DNA of 64,000 bases, from positions 124,001-188,000 of the forward strand of contig NZ_BMOQ01000006.1 in assembly GCF_014647155.1 (NCBI RefSeq), in the 5' to 3' direction. The translations under genes and the position numbers were made by a program. Below the pieces are notes generated by a model that made no database searches, was not told where the DNA came from, and saw only the letters and a program-made list of their open reading frames with translations. Origin of the DNA: Halarchaeum nitratireducens. Lineage in GTDB: Archaea > Halobacteriota > Halobacteria > Halobacteriales > Halobacteriaceae. This document shows, in pieces, positions 36,717 through 44,922 of the stretch (positions are counted from its first letter, which is position 1; each line of letters begins with the position of its first letter).

Positions 36717-37478
36717 TCAGGCGATCTCGTCGAGGGACGCGAGCTCGATGTCGTGTTCCTCGATGCGGGCGTGGATCGCGCGGAGCAACTCGACGGCCTC
36801 CGGGTTGTCGCCGTGGATGCAGATGCTCTCCGCGGGCACGTCGATCTCCTCGCCGTTCGCGGTCTCCACGACGCCGTCGGTAGCGATGGAGACGAAGCGG
36901 TCGGCGACGAGTTCGGGGTCCTTGTCCGCGACGGACTGCTCGACGATGAGCGAGCGATCCGCTCGGTAGTCGATATCGACGTACCCCTCGAAGACCGCGC
37001 GGAGCCCCTCGACATCCCGTGCGACCTCGTAGATGTGCATGTCGGTCGCGAGGTAGATGAGGTCCTCGTCGACGTCGAGGATCCCCTCCATCGCGGCGCG
37101 CGCGTGCTCCGAACTCTCCGAGAGCATCGAATACATCGCTCCGTGTGGCTTGACGTGCTGGAGTCGCACGCCGCGCTGGCGGGCGAACGCGTCGAGCGCA
37201 CCGAGCTGGTAGGTGACGTAGTCACGGACTTCCGCGGGCGTCGCGTCCATCCGCCGGCGTCCGAACCCCATCTTGTCCGGCAGTCCGGGATGGACGCCGA
37301 TGCCGACGTCGTGATCGGTGGCCATCTCGACGGTGTCGCGCATCACGTGCGGGTCGCCCGCGTGGTAGCCGGCGGCGATGTTCGCCGACGTAATGTACGG
37401 CATCACGTCCTCGTCGCGCCCCATCCGCCAGTTCCCGAAGCTCTCGCCCATGTCACAGTTTATGTCAATTTGTACCAT
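36717..37478 (-). CDS. pxpA: LamB/YcsF family protein, 5-oxoprolinase subunit A (PxpA)
   Basis: A 253-residue TIM-like metal hydrolase family member. The N-terminus IDINCDMGESFGNWRMGRDE is diagnostic, followed by NIAAGYHAGDPHVM near residue 33 and GVHPGLPDKMGFGRR near 57, with VKPHGAMYSML near 109 and CIHGDNPEAVELL near 220. In bacteria PxpA works with PxpB and PxpC to open 5-oxoproline using ATP. A TATA-like GCTATATGCG (near 37500-37509) gives leaderless spacing. It is the last gene of the minus-strand set pxpB-pxpC-carrier-pxpA. Confidence 0.92.
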   Translation of the reverse strand: MVQIDINCDMGESFGNWRMGRDEDVMPYITSANIAAGYHAGDPHVMRDTVEMATDHDVGIGVHPGLPDKMGFGRRRMDATPAEVRDYVTYQLGALDAFARQRGVRLQHVKPHGAMYSMLSESSEHARAAMEGILDVDEDLIYLATDMHIYEVARDVEGLRAVFEGYVDIDYRADRSLIVEQSVADKDPELVADRFVSIATDGVVETANGEEIDVPAESICIHGDNPEAVELLRAIHARIEEHDIELASLDEIA

Positions 37479-37568
37479 GTCGTGTGGTTACGGACGGCCT
37501 CGCATATAGCTTGGGTCGCGAAGGTGGCAGGCGTCGCGCCGCGTGACGGACGGCGGACGCCCCGGCCG

Positions 37569-37811
37569 TCACTCCAGTTCGACCAGCGGCTGGTCGGCCG
37601 TGATTTCGTCCTCGTTCTCCACGAGGAACGCCGCGACGGTTCCGGCGTGATCGGCTTCGATTTCGTGGAAGTTCTTCATCACTTCGACGAGGCCAACGGG
37701 GTCGCCTACGTCGACGCTGTCACCGACCTCGACGAACGGTGGGTCCTCGGGGTCGGGGCGACGGTAGAAGACGCCCGGCATCGGTGCGTTGATGGTCGTT
37801 TTCTCGGACAT
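37569..37811 (-). CDS. Biotin/lipoyl carrier protein (AccB/BCCP-like, short)
   Basis: An 80-residue single-domain biotinyl carrier. The attachment site reads VEVMKNF with Lys 46 as the modified residue, a variant of the usual AMKM. The domain spans the whole protein (NAPMPGVF at the start, GDSVDVGDPVGLVEV before the site, IEADHAGTVAAF after it). The long Pro/Ala linker of acetyl-CoA carboxylase carriers is missing. Its place between pxpC and pxpA and opposite the biotin carboxylase argues that it serves the PxpABC-like complex. Confidence 0.87.
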   Translation of the reverse strand: MSEKTTINAPMPGVFYRRPDPEDPPFVEVGDSVDVGDPVGLVEVMKNFHEIEADHAGTVAAFLVENEDEITADQPLVELE

Positions 37812-37885
37812 GCGTGGGCTATCTCTCGAATTTCGTGCCGGTCATATATCCTTTCGGGTGTCCTCGACGGCGCTCCGGAGACCGC

Positions 37886-38851
37886 TCACTCGACGGCGGC
37901 GCGCGCCGCATCGAGTCGCTCGGCTCTCGTCTCGCGTGCGTCGAGCGCGGTATCGACGTCGACCTCCTCGAAGTAGACCGAATCGTGCGTCTGGCGCTGG
38001 GCGAGGCGCTCACGGTCAGCGCTGATGACCGTCCCGACGGTCGCGTAGCCGCCGCCCGTGACCGCGTCCTGCATGAGGACGATCGGTTTCTGCGGGACCT
38101 GAATCGACCCGACCGGATAGCCGAGGTCGACGACGTTCGACGGATCCGTCCCCGCACCGAAGGGCTGATCGCGCTCCTCGAACTCGACGTCCGGCCCGTC
38201 GAGTCGGTAGCCGACGCGGTCGGCCTCGGGGGTGACGGTCCACTCGGCGGAGCAGAGTTCCGCACGGCTCTCGGCGGTCAGTCGGTGATCGTTCATTCCG
38301 AGGACGACGCGAACGGTCTCCTCGTCGGCGTATTCGGGGACGTACTCGTCGGGCACCGTCGCGCCGACGGCCGGACGCTCTGTCGGTGTCGCCCCGACCG
38401 GCAGTTCGTCGCCCGCTTCGAGTCCACGACCCTCGTGGCCGCCGATTCCGACGAGCGTGTACGTCGAGCGACTGTCCATCACTTCGGGGACGTCGAGACC
38501 GCCGGCCACGGCGAGATACGCGCGCGCGCCGCTCGTCGCGAACCCCATATCGAGTTCGTCGCCGGCCTCGACGGCCACGCTCTCCCAAGTGCCGATCGGT
38601 TCGCCCTCGATCGTCGGGGACATATTGGCCCCCGTGACCGCGATGACCGCGTCCTCGGTGAACGTCGCCGTGATCCCCTGGTACGTCATCTCTATCGTCG
38701 CCGCGCTCTCCTCGTTGCCGACGAGGTGGTTCGCGAGCGCGTGCGCGTAGGAATCCATCGCCCCCGAAGGGGGCACGCCGATGTGGTAGTGGCCGGTCCG
38801 CCCGTCGTCCTGTACCGTGCTCGCCACGCCGCCGGCTTCGATCTCGATCAT
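37886..38851 (-). CDS. pxpC: PxpC/KipA family carboxyltransferase-like protein (AHS2 domain)
   Basis: A 321-residue protein with the AHS2/KipA landmarks STVQDDGRTGHYHIGVPPSGAMDSYAHALAN near residue 11, AVTGANMSP near 70, RAYLAVAGGLDVPEVMDSRSTY near 107 and a C-terminal KPIVLMQDAVTGGGYATVGTVI. The family forms the C-terminal half of the carboxyltransferase domain of urea carboxylase as well as 5-oxoprolinase subunit C. Its start overlaps the end of pxpB by 4 bases, indicating a coupled heteromer. Confidence 0.9.
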   Translation of the reverse strand: MIEIEAGGVASTVQDDGRTGHYHIGVPPSGAMDSYAHALANHLVGNEESAATIEMTYQGITATFTEDAVIAVTGANMSPTIEGEPIGTWESVAVEAGDELDMGFATSGARAYLAVAGGLDVPEVMDSRSTYTLVGIGGHEGRGLEAGDELPVGATPTERPAVGATVPDEYVPEYADEETVRVVLGMNDHRLTAESRAELCSAEWTVTPEADRVGYRLDGPDVEFEERDQPFGAGTDPSNVVDLGYPVGSIQVPQKPIVLMQDAVTGGGYATVGTVISADRERLAQRQTHDSVYFEEVDVDTALDARETRAERLDAARAAVE

Positions 38852-39750
38852 GCGACCGCCTCCAAGAGCTGCGCGTTATACTCGTTCGGTGCCTCGAAGA
38901 ACTCCTCGGGTGAGAACGTCACGTCGGCCATATCGTACTCGTACGTTCCGGCTTCGACCTCGTCTCGAATCGCGTCGTATTCGTCCCGGTCGATCCGCCG
39001 GTAGTTGATGATGTCGCCCGGGTTCGGAAGCACCATCGAGTCCTCGAAGGCGGGCAGTTCCTGATCGACGTCGAGCACCTCGACCGGCGTGCGCCCGTAG
39101 AGCTGGTAGCCCCCGGCGCCCGCGACGGGGTAGACGACGGAGAACGCGCCGCCGAAGCCGACGGCGCGGCTCGGCGTCGCGGTTCGCGGCTCGACGTATT
39201 TCGGGACCTCCAGCTGGCGTTCGCGGGGCACCATCTGGAAGCACCACGGGAGACCCGGGACGAACCCGACCATCGTCACCATGTGCGGGGCGCCGACGAA
39301 GGCGTCGATGAACGACTCGACGTCGTCGTAGCCGTTGAGCTCCGCCGAATATTCGAGGTCGGTCGCGTCCGGGTCCTGGTGGCGGTCCCGGAAGTCCATC
39401 AACGTCTCGTGCGTCCATGGGTCCTCGAAGAGGACGGGAACGTCGATAACGCGGGACTCCCACGCGTATTCCGCGACGTCGATCGACGCTTCGATGTCCT
39501 TCAGCTCGGCGATGACATCGTCGGGATGGACGACGTCGGGGTCGATCCGGAGCATGTACGATGCGTTCCCCGGGCAGTTCTCGACGACACCGTCGATGTC
39601 GCGCTCGGCGACCCGCTGGGTGATCGCCATCGCTTTGAAATTGGCGGTGAAGCTCATCTCCTCCGCGAGATCGACGAACACGTGATCGTCCCCGCCGTAC
39701 TCGTATCGTGGATCGGGGAGATCGACCGGTGTGATCCGTTCGCTTGCCAT
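38848..39750 (-). CDS. pxpB: PxpB/KipI family protein (AHS1 domain)
   Basis: A 300-residue AHS1/KipI domain protein. Typical strings are ENCPGNASYMLRIDPD near residue 59, VGFVPGLPWCFQMVP near 168, YVEPRTATPSRAVGFGGAFSVVYP near 190 and GGYQLYGRTPVEV near 218. The ATG gives MASERITPVDL and lies 27-30 bases downstream of a TATA-like CTATACATA (near 39776-39784), so a TTG 15 bases further upstream is rejected. The N-terminal 50-100 residues are longer than in some bacterial PxpB proteins. It is first of the set pxpB-pxpC-carrier-pxpA. Confidence 0.9.
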   Translation of the reverse strand: MASERITPVDLPDPRYEYGGDDHVFVDLAEEMSFTANFKAMAITQRVAERDIDGVVENCPGNASYMLRIDPDVVHPDDVIAELKDIEASIDVAEYAWESRVIDVPVLFEDPWTHETLMDFRDRHQDPDATDLEYSAELNGYDDVESFIDAFVGAPHMVTMVGFVPGLPWCFQMVPRERQLEVPKYVEPRTATPSRAVGFGGAFSVVYPVAGAGGYQLYGRTPVEVLDVDQELPAFEDSMVLPNPGDIINYRRIDRDEYDAIRDEVEAGTYEYDMADVTFSPEEFFEAPNEYNAQLLEAVA

Positions 39751-39917
39751 GCTATGAGGTAGCAACGTCGGTTCGGTATGTATAGATATGGGTCGGGCCC
39801 CGAACCGTTCGGAGGCGAGGCGGTCGATACCGGGTCACGACCGCGGGCCGGTCGATGCGCATGCCCGTTTGAGGGGACGGGGAGTACCGGGATCGCCGTC
39901 ATCCACGTCCGACGTGG

Positions 39918-41381
39918 TTACGCGTCCGGCCAGCGCTCGATGTACACCGTCTCGTCCGTGTAGAAGCGAACGACGTCCTCGGACTGCGCGTGCAGGTCGC
40001 CGAAGAACGAGTCCTTCTGGCCGCCGAAGTGGAAGAACGCCATCGGTGCGGCCGTACCCGCGTTGACCGCGAGATTGCCCGCCTCCGCGCGGTGACGGAA
40101 CGTGCGCGCGTCAGCCCCGCTGTCGGTGAAGAGGCTGGCCGCGTTCCCGAAGTCGGACTCGTTGAGGACGTCGATGGCCGCGTCGACATCGGGGGCGGGC
40201 ATGAGGCCGAGGACGGGGCCGAAGATCTCCTCACGCGCGATGGACATGTCCGGCGTCACGTCGCGGAAGACGCAGGGGCCGAGGAAGTTGCCGTCCTCGT
40301 AGCCCGCGACCTCGACGTCGCGGCCATCGGCGACGAGTTCCGCGCCCTCGTCGATCCCCGCTTCGACGTAGTCACGGACGCGCCGCTCGTGTTCGGCCGT
40401 GATGAGCGCGCCGATGGTCGTCTCCTCGTCGAGGCCGTCGCCGACGACTTGCGCCTCGGCCTCCGCGACGACGCGATCGACGAACTCCTCGTAGACCGAT
40501 TCCTCGACGAGGACGACGTCGTTGGCGAGACAGCGCTCGCCCCCGCACGCGAACGCCGAGGAGACCGTCTTCTCGGCCGCGAACGCCAAGTCCGCCGACT
40601 CGGCGACGATAACGTGGTTCTTCGCACCGCCCTGCGCCTGGACGCGCTTCCCGTTCGCTGCGGCCTTCTCGTAGATGGTCTCCGCGACGGGCGTGCTCCC
40701 GACGAAGGAGACGCCCTCGATGCCGTCGTGTTCGAGGACGGCGTTCACGGTGTCGGCGCCGCCGTGGACGAGGTTGACGACGCCGTCCGGAAAGCCGGCC
40801 TCGTCGACGAGTTCGAAGAGCTTCACGGCGGTGAGCGGATCGCGCTCGCTCGGCTTCAGGATGAAGGCGTTACCGGAGGCGACGGCGTACGGGAGGAACC
40901 AGAGCGGGATCATCCCGGGGAAGTTGAACGGCGTGATCGCGGCGAACACCCCGAGGGGCTGACGGACCGCGGTCTCGTCGATGTCCGGGGCGGCGTTCGA
41001 AACGTGGCCGGCCTGCATGAGCCGCGGCATCCCGCAGGCGACCTCAACGTTCTCGATGCCGCGGCGGAGTTCGCCCTTCGCCTCAGCGAACGTCTTCCCG
41101 TGTTCTTCGACCAGCGTCTCCGCGATGTCGTCGAGGTTCGCCTCGAGGAGTTCCTTGAACCTGAAGAGTGGCTGGATTCGCTCCTCGACGGGTGCCGCCC
41201 GCCACGTCTCGAACGCCGCCTGCCCCGCGGCGACGGTCTCGTCGACGTCGTCCGCGGAGCTGAACGCGACGTGTGAGAGGGGGTCCCCCGTCGCCGGGTT
41301 CAGGACGTCTTGACTCTCGTCACCGGTTGGCTCGGTCCACTCGCCGTTCACGTAGTTCCGGACCGCGTCGTAATCGCTCAC
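39918..41381 (-). CDS. mmsA: CoA-acylating methylmalonate/malonate-semialdehyde dehydrogenase
   Basis: Aldehyde dehydrogenase superfamily enzyme of 487 residues that would turn malonate semialdehyde or methylmalonate semialdehyde into acetyl- or propionyl-CoA. Typical MmsA strings: AAITPFNFPGMIPLWFLPYA near residue 145, VGSTPVAE near 232, QAQGGAKNHVIV near 253 and the catalytic Cys region FACGGERCLAND near 283. The GTG start is fixed by the CTTATATC box (reverse strand of 41403-41410) 26 bases upstream. Divergent from a class III aminotransferase, giving the last two steps of beta-alanine or beta-aminoisobutyrate breakdown. Confidence 0.9.
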   Translation of the reverse strand: MSDYDAVRNYVNGEWTEPTGDESQDVLNPATGDPLSHVAFSSADDVDETVAAGQAAFETWRAAPVEERIQPLFRFKELLEANLDDIAETLVEEHGKTFAEAKGELRRGIENVEVACGMPRLMQAGHVSNAAPDIDETAVRQPLGVFAAITPFNFPGMIPLWFLPYAVASGNAFILKPSERDPLTAVKLFELVDEAGFPDGVVNLVHGGADTVNAVLEHDGIEGVSFVGSTPVAETIYEKAAANGKRVQAQGGAKNHVIVAESADLAFAAEKTVSSAFACGGERCLANDVVLVEESVYEEFVDRVVAEAEAQVVGDGLDEETTIGALITAEHERRVRDYVEAGIDEGAELVADGRDVEVAGYEDGNFLGPCVFRDVTPDMSIAREEIFGPVLGLMPAPDVDAAIDVLNESDFGNAASLFTDSGADARTFRHRAEAGNLAVNAGTAAPMAFFHFGGQKDSFFGDLHAQSEDVVRFYTDETVYIERWPDA

Positions 41382-41546
41382 GGCACTGTGTGACGACCCC
41401 ACCGATATAAGCGTTCCGAGAATCTGAACAATGTATGGATAGTATGGCGTTTTCAAAATTTTCTTTGCCCGATGATCGGATAGAGCAGAGTATTGTATTC
41501 CTACACTCCGTATCGGTAGAAAGTTTAATGTTGTCATGATGGAGAG
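41382..41546. promoter_or_regulatory. Divergent promoter region of mmsA and the aminotransferase
   Basis: Toward mmsA, a CTTATATC box on the reverse strand of 41403-41410 is at leaderless distance from the GTG. Toward the aminotransferase, TTTAATG at 41524-41529 lies 18-35 bases from the two candidate ATGs. The AT-rich stretch between could bind a shared regulator such as the Lrp protein at 44257. Confidence 0.55.
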
Positions 41547-42881
41547 ATGGAGACACCGATGTCGGATAGACGAGCGCTCAACGATATCGAACAGCTCGAC
41601 AAGAGACACGTGTTCGGAACGTGGGCATATCAGAGTCAGGTCCAGCCGCGTCAGATCACCGAGAGCGACGGGGTCCGCTTCACCGACGCGAGCGGACACG
41701 AGTTCCTCGATTTTTCCGGCCAGCTCATGTGTTCGAATCTCGGTCACTCGGCATCGGGCGTCGCGGACGCGATCGCCGAGCAGGCCGCCGAGGGCGCGTA
41801 CTTCGCCCCCGGATTCACGACGGAGGTGCGCGCGAAGCTCGGCGCGAAGCTCGCAGAGGTCACTCCGGGTGATCTCTCGAAGACCTTCTTTTCGACCAGC
41901 GGGACGGAGGCCGTCGAGGCCGCCATCAAGATCGCGAAGTTCTACACCGGGAAGGACAAGATCGTCTCGCGCTACCGCTCCTACCACGGCGCGACCGCCG
42001 GATCGATCAGCGTCACGGGCGATCCGAGGCGTCTCGCCGCCGAGCCCGGCGTTCCGGGGGCGATAAAGGCACCCGACCCGTACGCGTACGGATCGACGCT
42101 CGATCCGATGCAGAGCCTCGACTACATCGACGAGATGCTGATGCTCGAGGGCGACACCGTCGCGGCGGTGCTCGTCGAGCCCATCGTCGGCTCGAACGGC
42201 ATCCTCGTGCCGCCCGACGAGTACCTCCCGCGGCTCAAGGAGATCGCACACGAGCACGGCGCACTGCTCATCTGCGACGAGGTCATGGCCGGCTTCGGCC
42301 GTACCGGCGAGTGGTTCGGCTGCGACGTCTTCGACGTCACGCCCGACATCATGACGATGGCGAAGGGGCTCACGGGCGCCTACCAGCCCCTCGGCGCGAC
42401 CATCGTCACCCCGGAGATCGCCGACTACTTCGAGGACACCATGCTCACGCACGGGCACACGTACGCCGGCCACCCCGTGGCGTGCGCGGCCGGCCTCGCG
42501 GCTATCGAGACTTACCAGGAAGAGGGGCTCATCGAGCGCGCCGGTGCGATCGGTGACTACCTCGAAGCACGAATCGATGACCTCGCCGAGGCCCACCCGA
42601 GCGTGGGTGACACGCGTGGTGTCGGGCTCTTCCGCGGGATCGAGCTGACGCGAGATGCGGAGCGGCGCGTTCCGTTCGGTGACCGTGAGGACAAGCTCTC
42701 GAAGGACTCGAACGTCGTCGACGAGGTGGCCGACGCCGCCTTCGCGGAGGGAACGTACGTGGCGAACATGATCAACACCCTCATCGTCGCGCCCCCGCTC
42801 ACGATAACCGAGGACGAGATCGACGAGGCGATTACCGCCCTCGACGTCGCACTCGATATCTCCGACGACGCGATGGACTGA
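41547..42881 (+). CDS. Class III (omega-amino acid) PLP aminotransferase
   Basis: A 444-residue fold-type I aminotransferase. Motifs: GTWAYQSQVQPRQIT at the N-terminus, FFSTSGTEAVEAAIKIAK near residue 113, SYHGATAGSISVTGDPRR near 143, LICDEVMAGFGRTG near 241 and the PLP Lys in TMAKGLTGAYQPLGA near 273. A second ATG 12 bases on has GGAG six bases before it and is an equally good start. Divergent from mmsA, it likely transfers the amino group of beta-alanine or beta-aminoisobutyrate to pyruvate or 2-oxoglutarate. It ends 69 bases before the IS element. Confidence 0.87.
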   Translation: METPMSDRRALNDIEQLDKRHVFGTWAYQSQVQPRQITESDGVRFTDASGHEFLDFSGQLMCSNLGHSASGVADAIAEQAAEGAYFAPGFTTEVRAKLGAKLAEVTPGDLSKTFFSTSGTEAVEAAIKIAKFYTGKDKIVSRYRSYHGATAGSISVTGDPRRLAAEPGVPGAIKAPDPYAYGSTLDPMQSLDYIDEMLMLEGDTVAAVLVEPIVGSNGILVPPDEYLPRLKEIAHEHGALLICDEVMAGFGRTGEWFGCDVFDVTPDIMTMAKGLTGAYQPLGATIVTPEIADYFEDTMLTHGHTYAGHPVACAAGLAAIETYQEEGLIERAGAIGDYLEARIDDLAEAHPSVGDTRGVGLFRGIELTRDAERRVPFGDREDKLSKDSNVVDEVADAAFAEGTYVANMINTLIVAPPLTITEDEIDEAITALDVALDISDDAMD

Positions 42882-42942
42882 TCTCTCGACAGATCCATGT
42901 ACGCCCGTTCAGTTAATTCCTGTACTACCGGCCTACATTTAG

Positions 42943-42950
42943 AATGGCGA
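42943..42950 (+). repeat. Left target-site duplication of the IS element
   Basis: AATGGCGA directly abuts the left terminal inverted repeat and is repeated exactly at 44214-44221 directly after the right one. Confidence 0.85.
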
Positions 42951-43130
42951 GGCTGTGTTGAAATCCTATTGGTTCGACACCTTTCCAGCTGAAACAGCCG
43001 TTAGTTAGAATTGCGCATCTCATAGTATTCATCCCCACCCCTTGCAGAGGAATCGCGTATCACGGGGGGGGACGTTCTGCTGGGACGCACTGAAGCATTG
43101 TTTTGTATCTCGAGTAGAAATACGTCGCTC

Positions 43131-43433
43131 ATGGTCCCCAATATCAGCGAAGTGTTATTCAACGAGCCACAAGGCCGTCGAATCGGACTTTTCCAGTTCG
43201 GCCTGTCGCTTACCTTCTTGTGTATGTTCGCGTATGCCTGGAGTGTCGGCGACGCTGGCGAAACCCGATGGTTACTATTTATGATCGTCGGAACTGCGCT
43301 GTCGGGAATCGCCGAATCTCTCCCAGAGACCCAGCTACAGGCGGTAGGCGTACTCCGTTTTACGGCGGGTCTCGTATTGCTGTGCGTCGTCGCTGCCCCG
43401 TTCCTCGGTCTCGGATTTATTATCGGAGGATAA
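43131..43433 (+). CDS. Passenger membrane protein inside the IS element
   Basis: A 100-residue protein with three hydrophobic stretches (around residues 18-36, 48-62 and 74-97), starting MVPNISEVLFNEPQGRR. I do not recognise the family. TTTTGTA at 43101-43107 lies 27 bases before the ATG, a leaderless-type promoter, which favours the ATG over upstream in-frame starts. It is convergent with the transposase and lies wholly within the IS ends. It is probably cargo, perhaps an accessory factor or a captured host gene. Confidence 0.65.
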   Translation: MVPNISEVLFNEPQGRRIGLFQFGLSLTFLCMFAYAWSVGDAGETRWLLFMIVGTALSGIAESLPETQLQAVGVLRFTAGLVLLCVVAAPFLGLGFIIGG

Positions 43434-43465
43434 CCGCTGGTGTTGACGTTCTCTATATCTAATGT

Positions 43466-44161
43466 TCAGAGTGCCTTGTCGATGTTGTGAGTGAGACAGA
43501 CGACAACGAGTTCCCGGAACTGCTTCCACCAGTGACGTGAATGGACGAATGCGCCGTATTTCCGTTTGAGGCGAGAGTTCACCGTTTCGTTCTGACTGCG
43601 CTGACCGTAGAGATCGGCATCCAACCGAGCATTCCACGCTTCGTGAAGAGACGAGAACTCGCGGTGCTTGATAAGCGGACGTGTCGTCGTTACGTGTACG
43701 TCGAAAATCGCGTTTGACCTTGTGTCCACGAGGAGCGTGACTTTCAACTGCTGAATCGTCAACTTCGTTCGCTTCATGTAGTGCTTCGAGGCGTGACTTC
43801 GGTCGAACACAGCGGCATCGATCTCGACGACACCGTTAGTCGGAAGAAGCGTGACTGAGAGATTGAGAAGAACCCGCCAAACAGCCATGTCAAGGCGGTT
43901 GAACGCCTTACACAACGTCGAAGGAGACGGAATTTCCTGAAGATTGAGGGCGCTCCGAACCCGAGGCATCTCAATAAGTTCGTCAAGGAGCGTCCTGTAC
44001 GTCGTATTCTTCCGCACCTTGAGACAGAGGAGGACGATGTGTTGATGAAGTGTGTATCGCCGTTTCGAGAATTTCGATGAGTAGCGAGCGACAGTTCGCT
44101 GAGCCAAGTGATATGCTCGCTCAACAAACCGGAGTAACTGTGACTTCGGGAGGGCTTCCAT
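43466..44161 (-). pseudogene. IS5-family (ISH-type) transposase with internal in-frame deletion
   Basis: The 231-residue product matches ISH transposases at both ends: FSKRRYTLHQHIVLLCLK near residue 30, PSPSTLCKAFNRLDMAVWRVLL near 78, the first catalytic Asp in VEIDAAVFDRS and the catalytic Glu in NETVNSRLKRKYG. At about 43681 the text jumps from VHVTTTR straight to PLIKHREF. Known relatives have roughly 45 residues there, including the second catalytic Asp (DKGYD). The frame stays open, so a protein may be made but should be inactive. Confidence 0.82.
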
Positions 44162-44213
44162 CCGGTCAGACTACCGGACGAACCTGTAACCCTCTGAGGA
44201 TTTCAACAGAGCC

Positions 44214-44221
44214 AATGGCGA
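44214..44221 (+). repeat. Right target-site duplication of the IS element
   Basis: Exact copy of AATGGCGA at 42943-42950. It sits only 6 bases before the TTATAA box of the next gene. Confidence 0.85.
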
Positions 44222-44256
44222 CGGAATTATAAGTAGAATGAGTGAGACGGAGGGGT

Positions 44257-44775
44257 GTGTCCAAACAGACGACGGGTGACGTCGATCTCGACGAGACGGA
44301 TCTCGAACTCCTCGAGTACATCGAATCCGACTTCGACGTGAGCCTCGAGACGCTCTCCGATCACCTCGAGTTATCGAAGTCCGCGATCCACTATCGACTC
44401 AATAAGCTTCGGGAGGACGGCGTCGTCACCGGAACGACCGCCGACCTCGACCCGCTCGCCTTCGGTCTCGACATGGTCGCGCTCACGCAGGTGACGGTCG
44501 TCCACGAGAGCGGCTACTCGGATGCCTTGGGAGCGCGGCTCAGCGCGGTCAGCGGAGTCGAGCAAGTCTACTATACGATGGGAGACGTCGATTTCGTGCT
44601 CGTGGTTCGCGTACAGGACCGCGAGCAGATGAACGACGTCATCGAGGAAGTCATCGCCATCGACGGCGTCAATCAGACGTCCTCGCGCTTCGTTATGGAC
44701 GAGATCCGCGGCGACGAGGGAACCGTCGAGAATCTCCGCGAAGACGCACTCGAGGCTCTACGGGGTGGGGACTGA
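44257..44775 (+). CDS. Lrp/AsnC family transcriptional regulator (second)
   Basis: A 172-residue regulator with N-terminal HTH (DLDETDLELLEYIESDFDVSLETLSDHLELSKSAIHYRLNKL) and a C-terminal RAM-type sensing domain (GVEQVYYTMGDVDFVLVVRV). The GTG at the start is supported by TTATAA at 44227-44232, 27 bases upstream; another in-frame GTG lies 15 bases earlier. The IS element has replaced everything upstream of the core promoter. It most likely regulated the aminotransferase/mmsA pair before the insertion separated them. Confidence 0.85.
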   Translation: MSKQTTGDVDLDETDLELLEYIESDFDVSLETLSDHLELSKSAIHYRLNKLREDGVVTGTTADLDPLAFGLDMVALTQVTVVHESGYSDALGARLSAVSGVEQVYYTMGDVDFVLVVRVQDREQMNDVIEEVIAIDGVNQTSSRFVMDEIRGDEGTVENLREDALEALRGGD

Positions 44776-44922
44776 ACGGCGGCCGCGGCGTCGAGACGCG
44801 TGGCCCCTTCGAACTGAGTCAGGCTGGACGGCGCCGGACGGGGAGACGGACACGACACGAGACGGGTGCGGACGCGATCGCGAAACGCGCGACGATCACA
44901 GAGCTCCGAGACACCACACATC

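Larger units (their letters stand above)
42951..44213. mobile_element. IS5-type insertion element with passenger gene and deleted transposase
   Basis: A 1263-base element bounded by 17-base inverted repeats, GGCTGTGTTGAAATCCT at the left and GGCTCTGTTGAAATCCT (read inward) at the right, 16 of 17 matching. Exact 8-base direct repeats AATGGCGA flank it. The transposase on the minus strand fills the right half, but its catalytic core is internally deleted. The left half holds a plus-strand 100-residue membrane protein gene with its own promoter. The clean ends and target duplication show it moved as one unit, either before the deletion or by a transposase supplied in trans. Confidence 0.85.

Noticed and set aside
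41391-42596. Long upstream extension of the mmsA frame
   Set aside because: It runs antisense through the aminotransferase and past the TATA-like box that fixes the GTG start at 41381.
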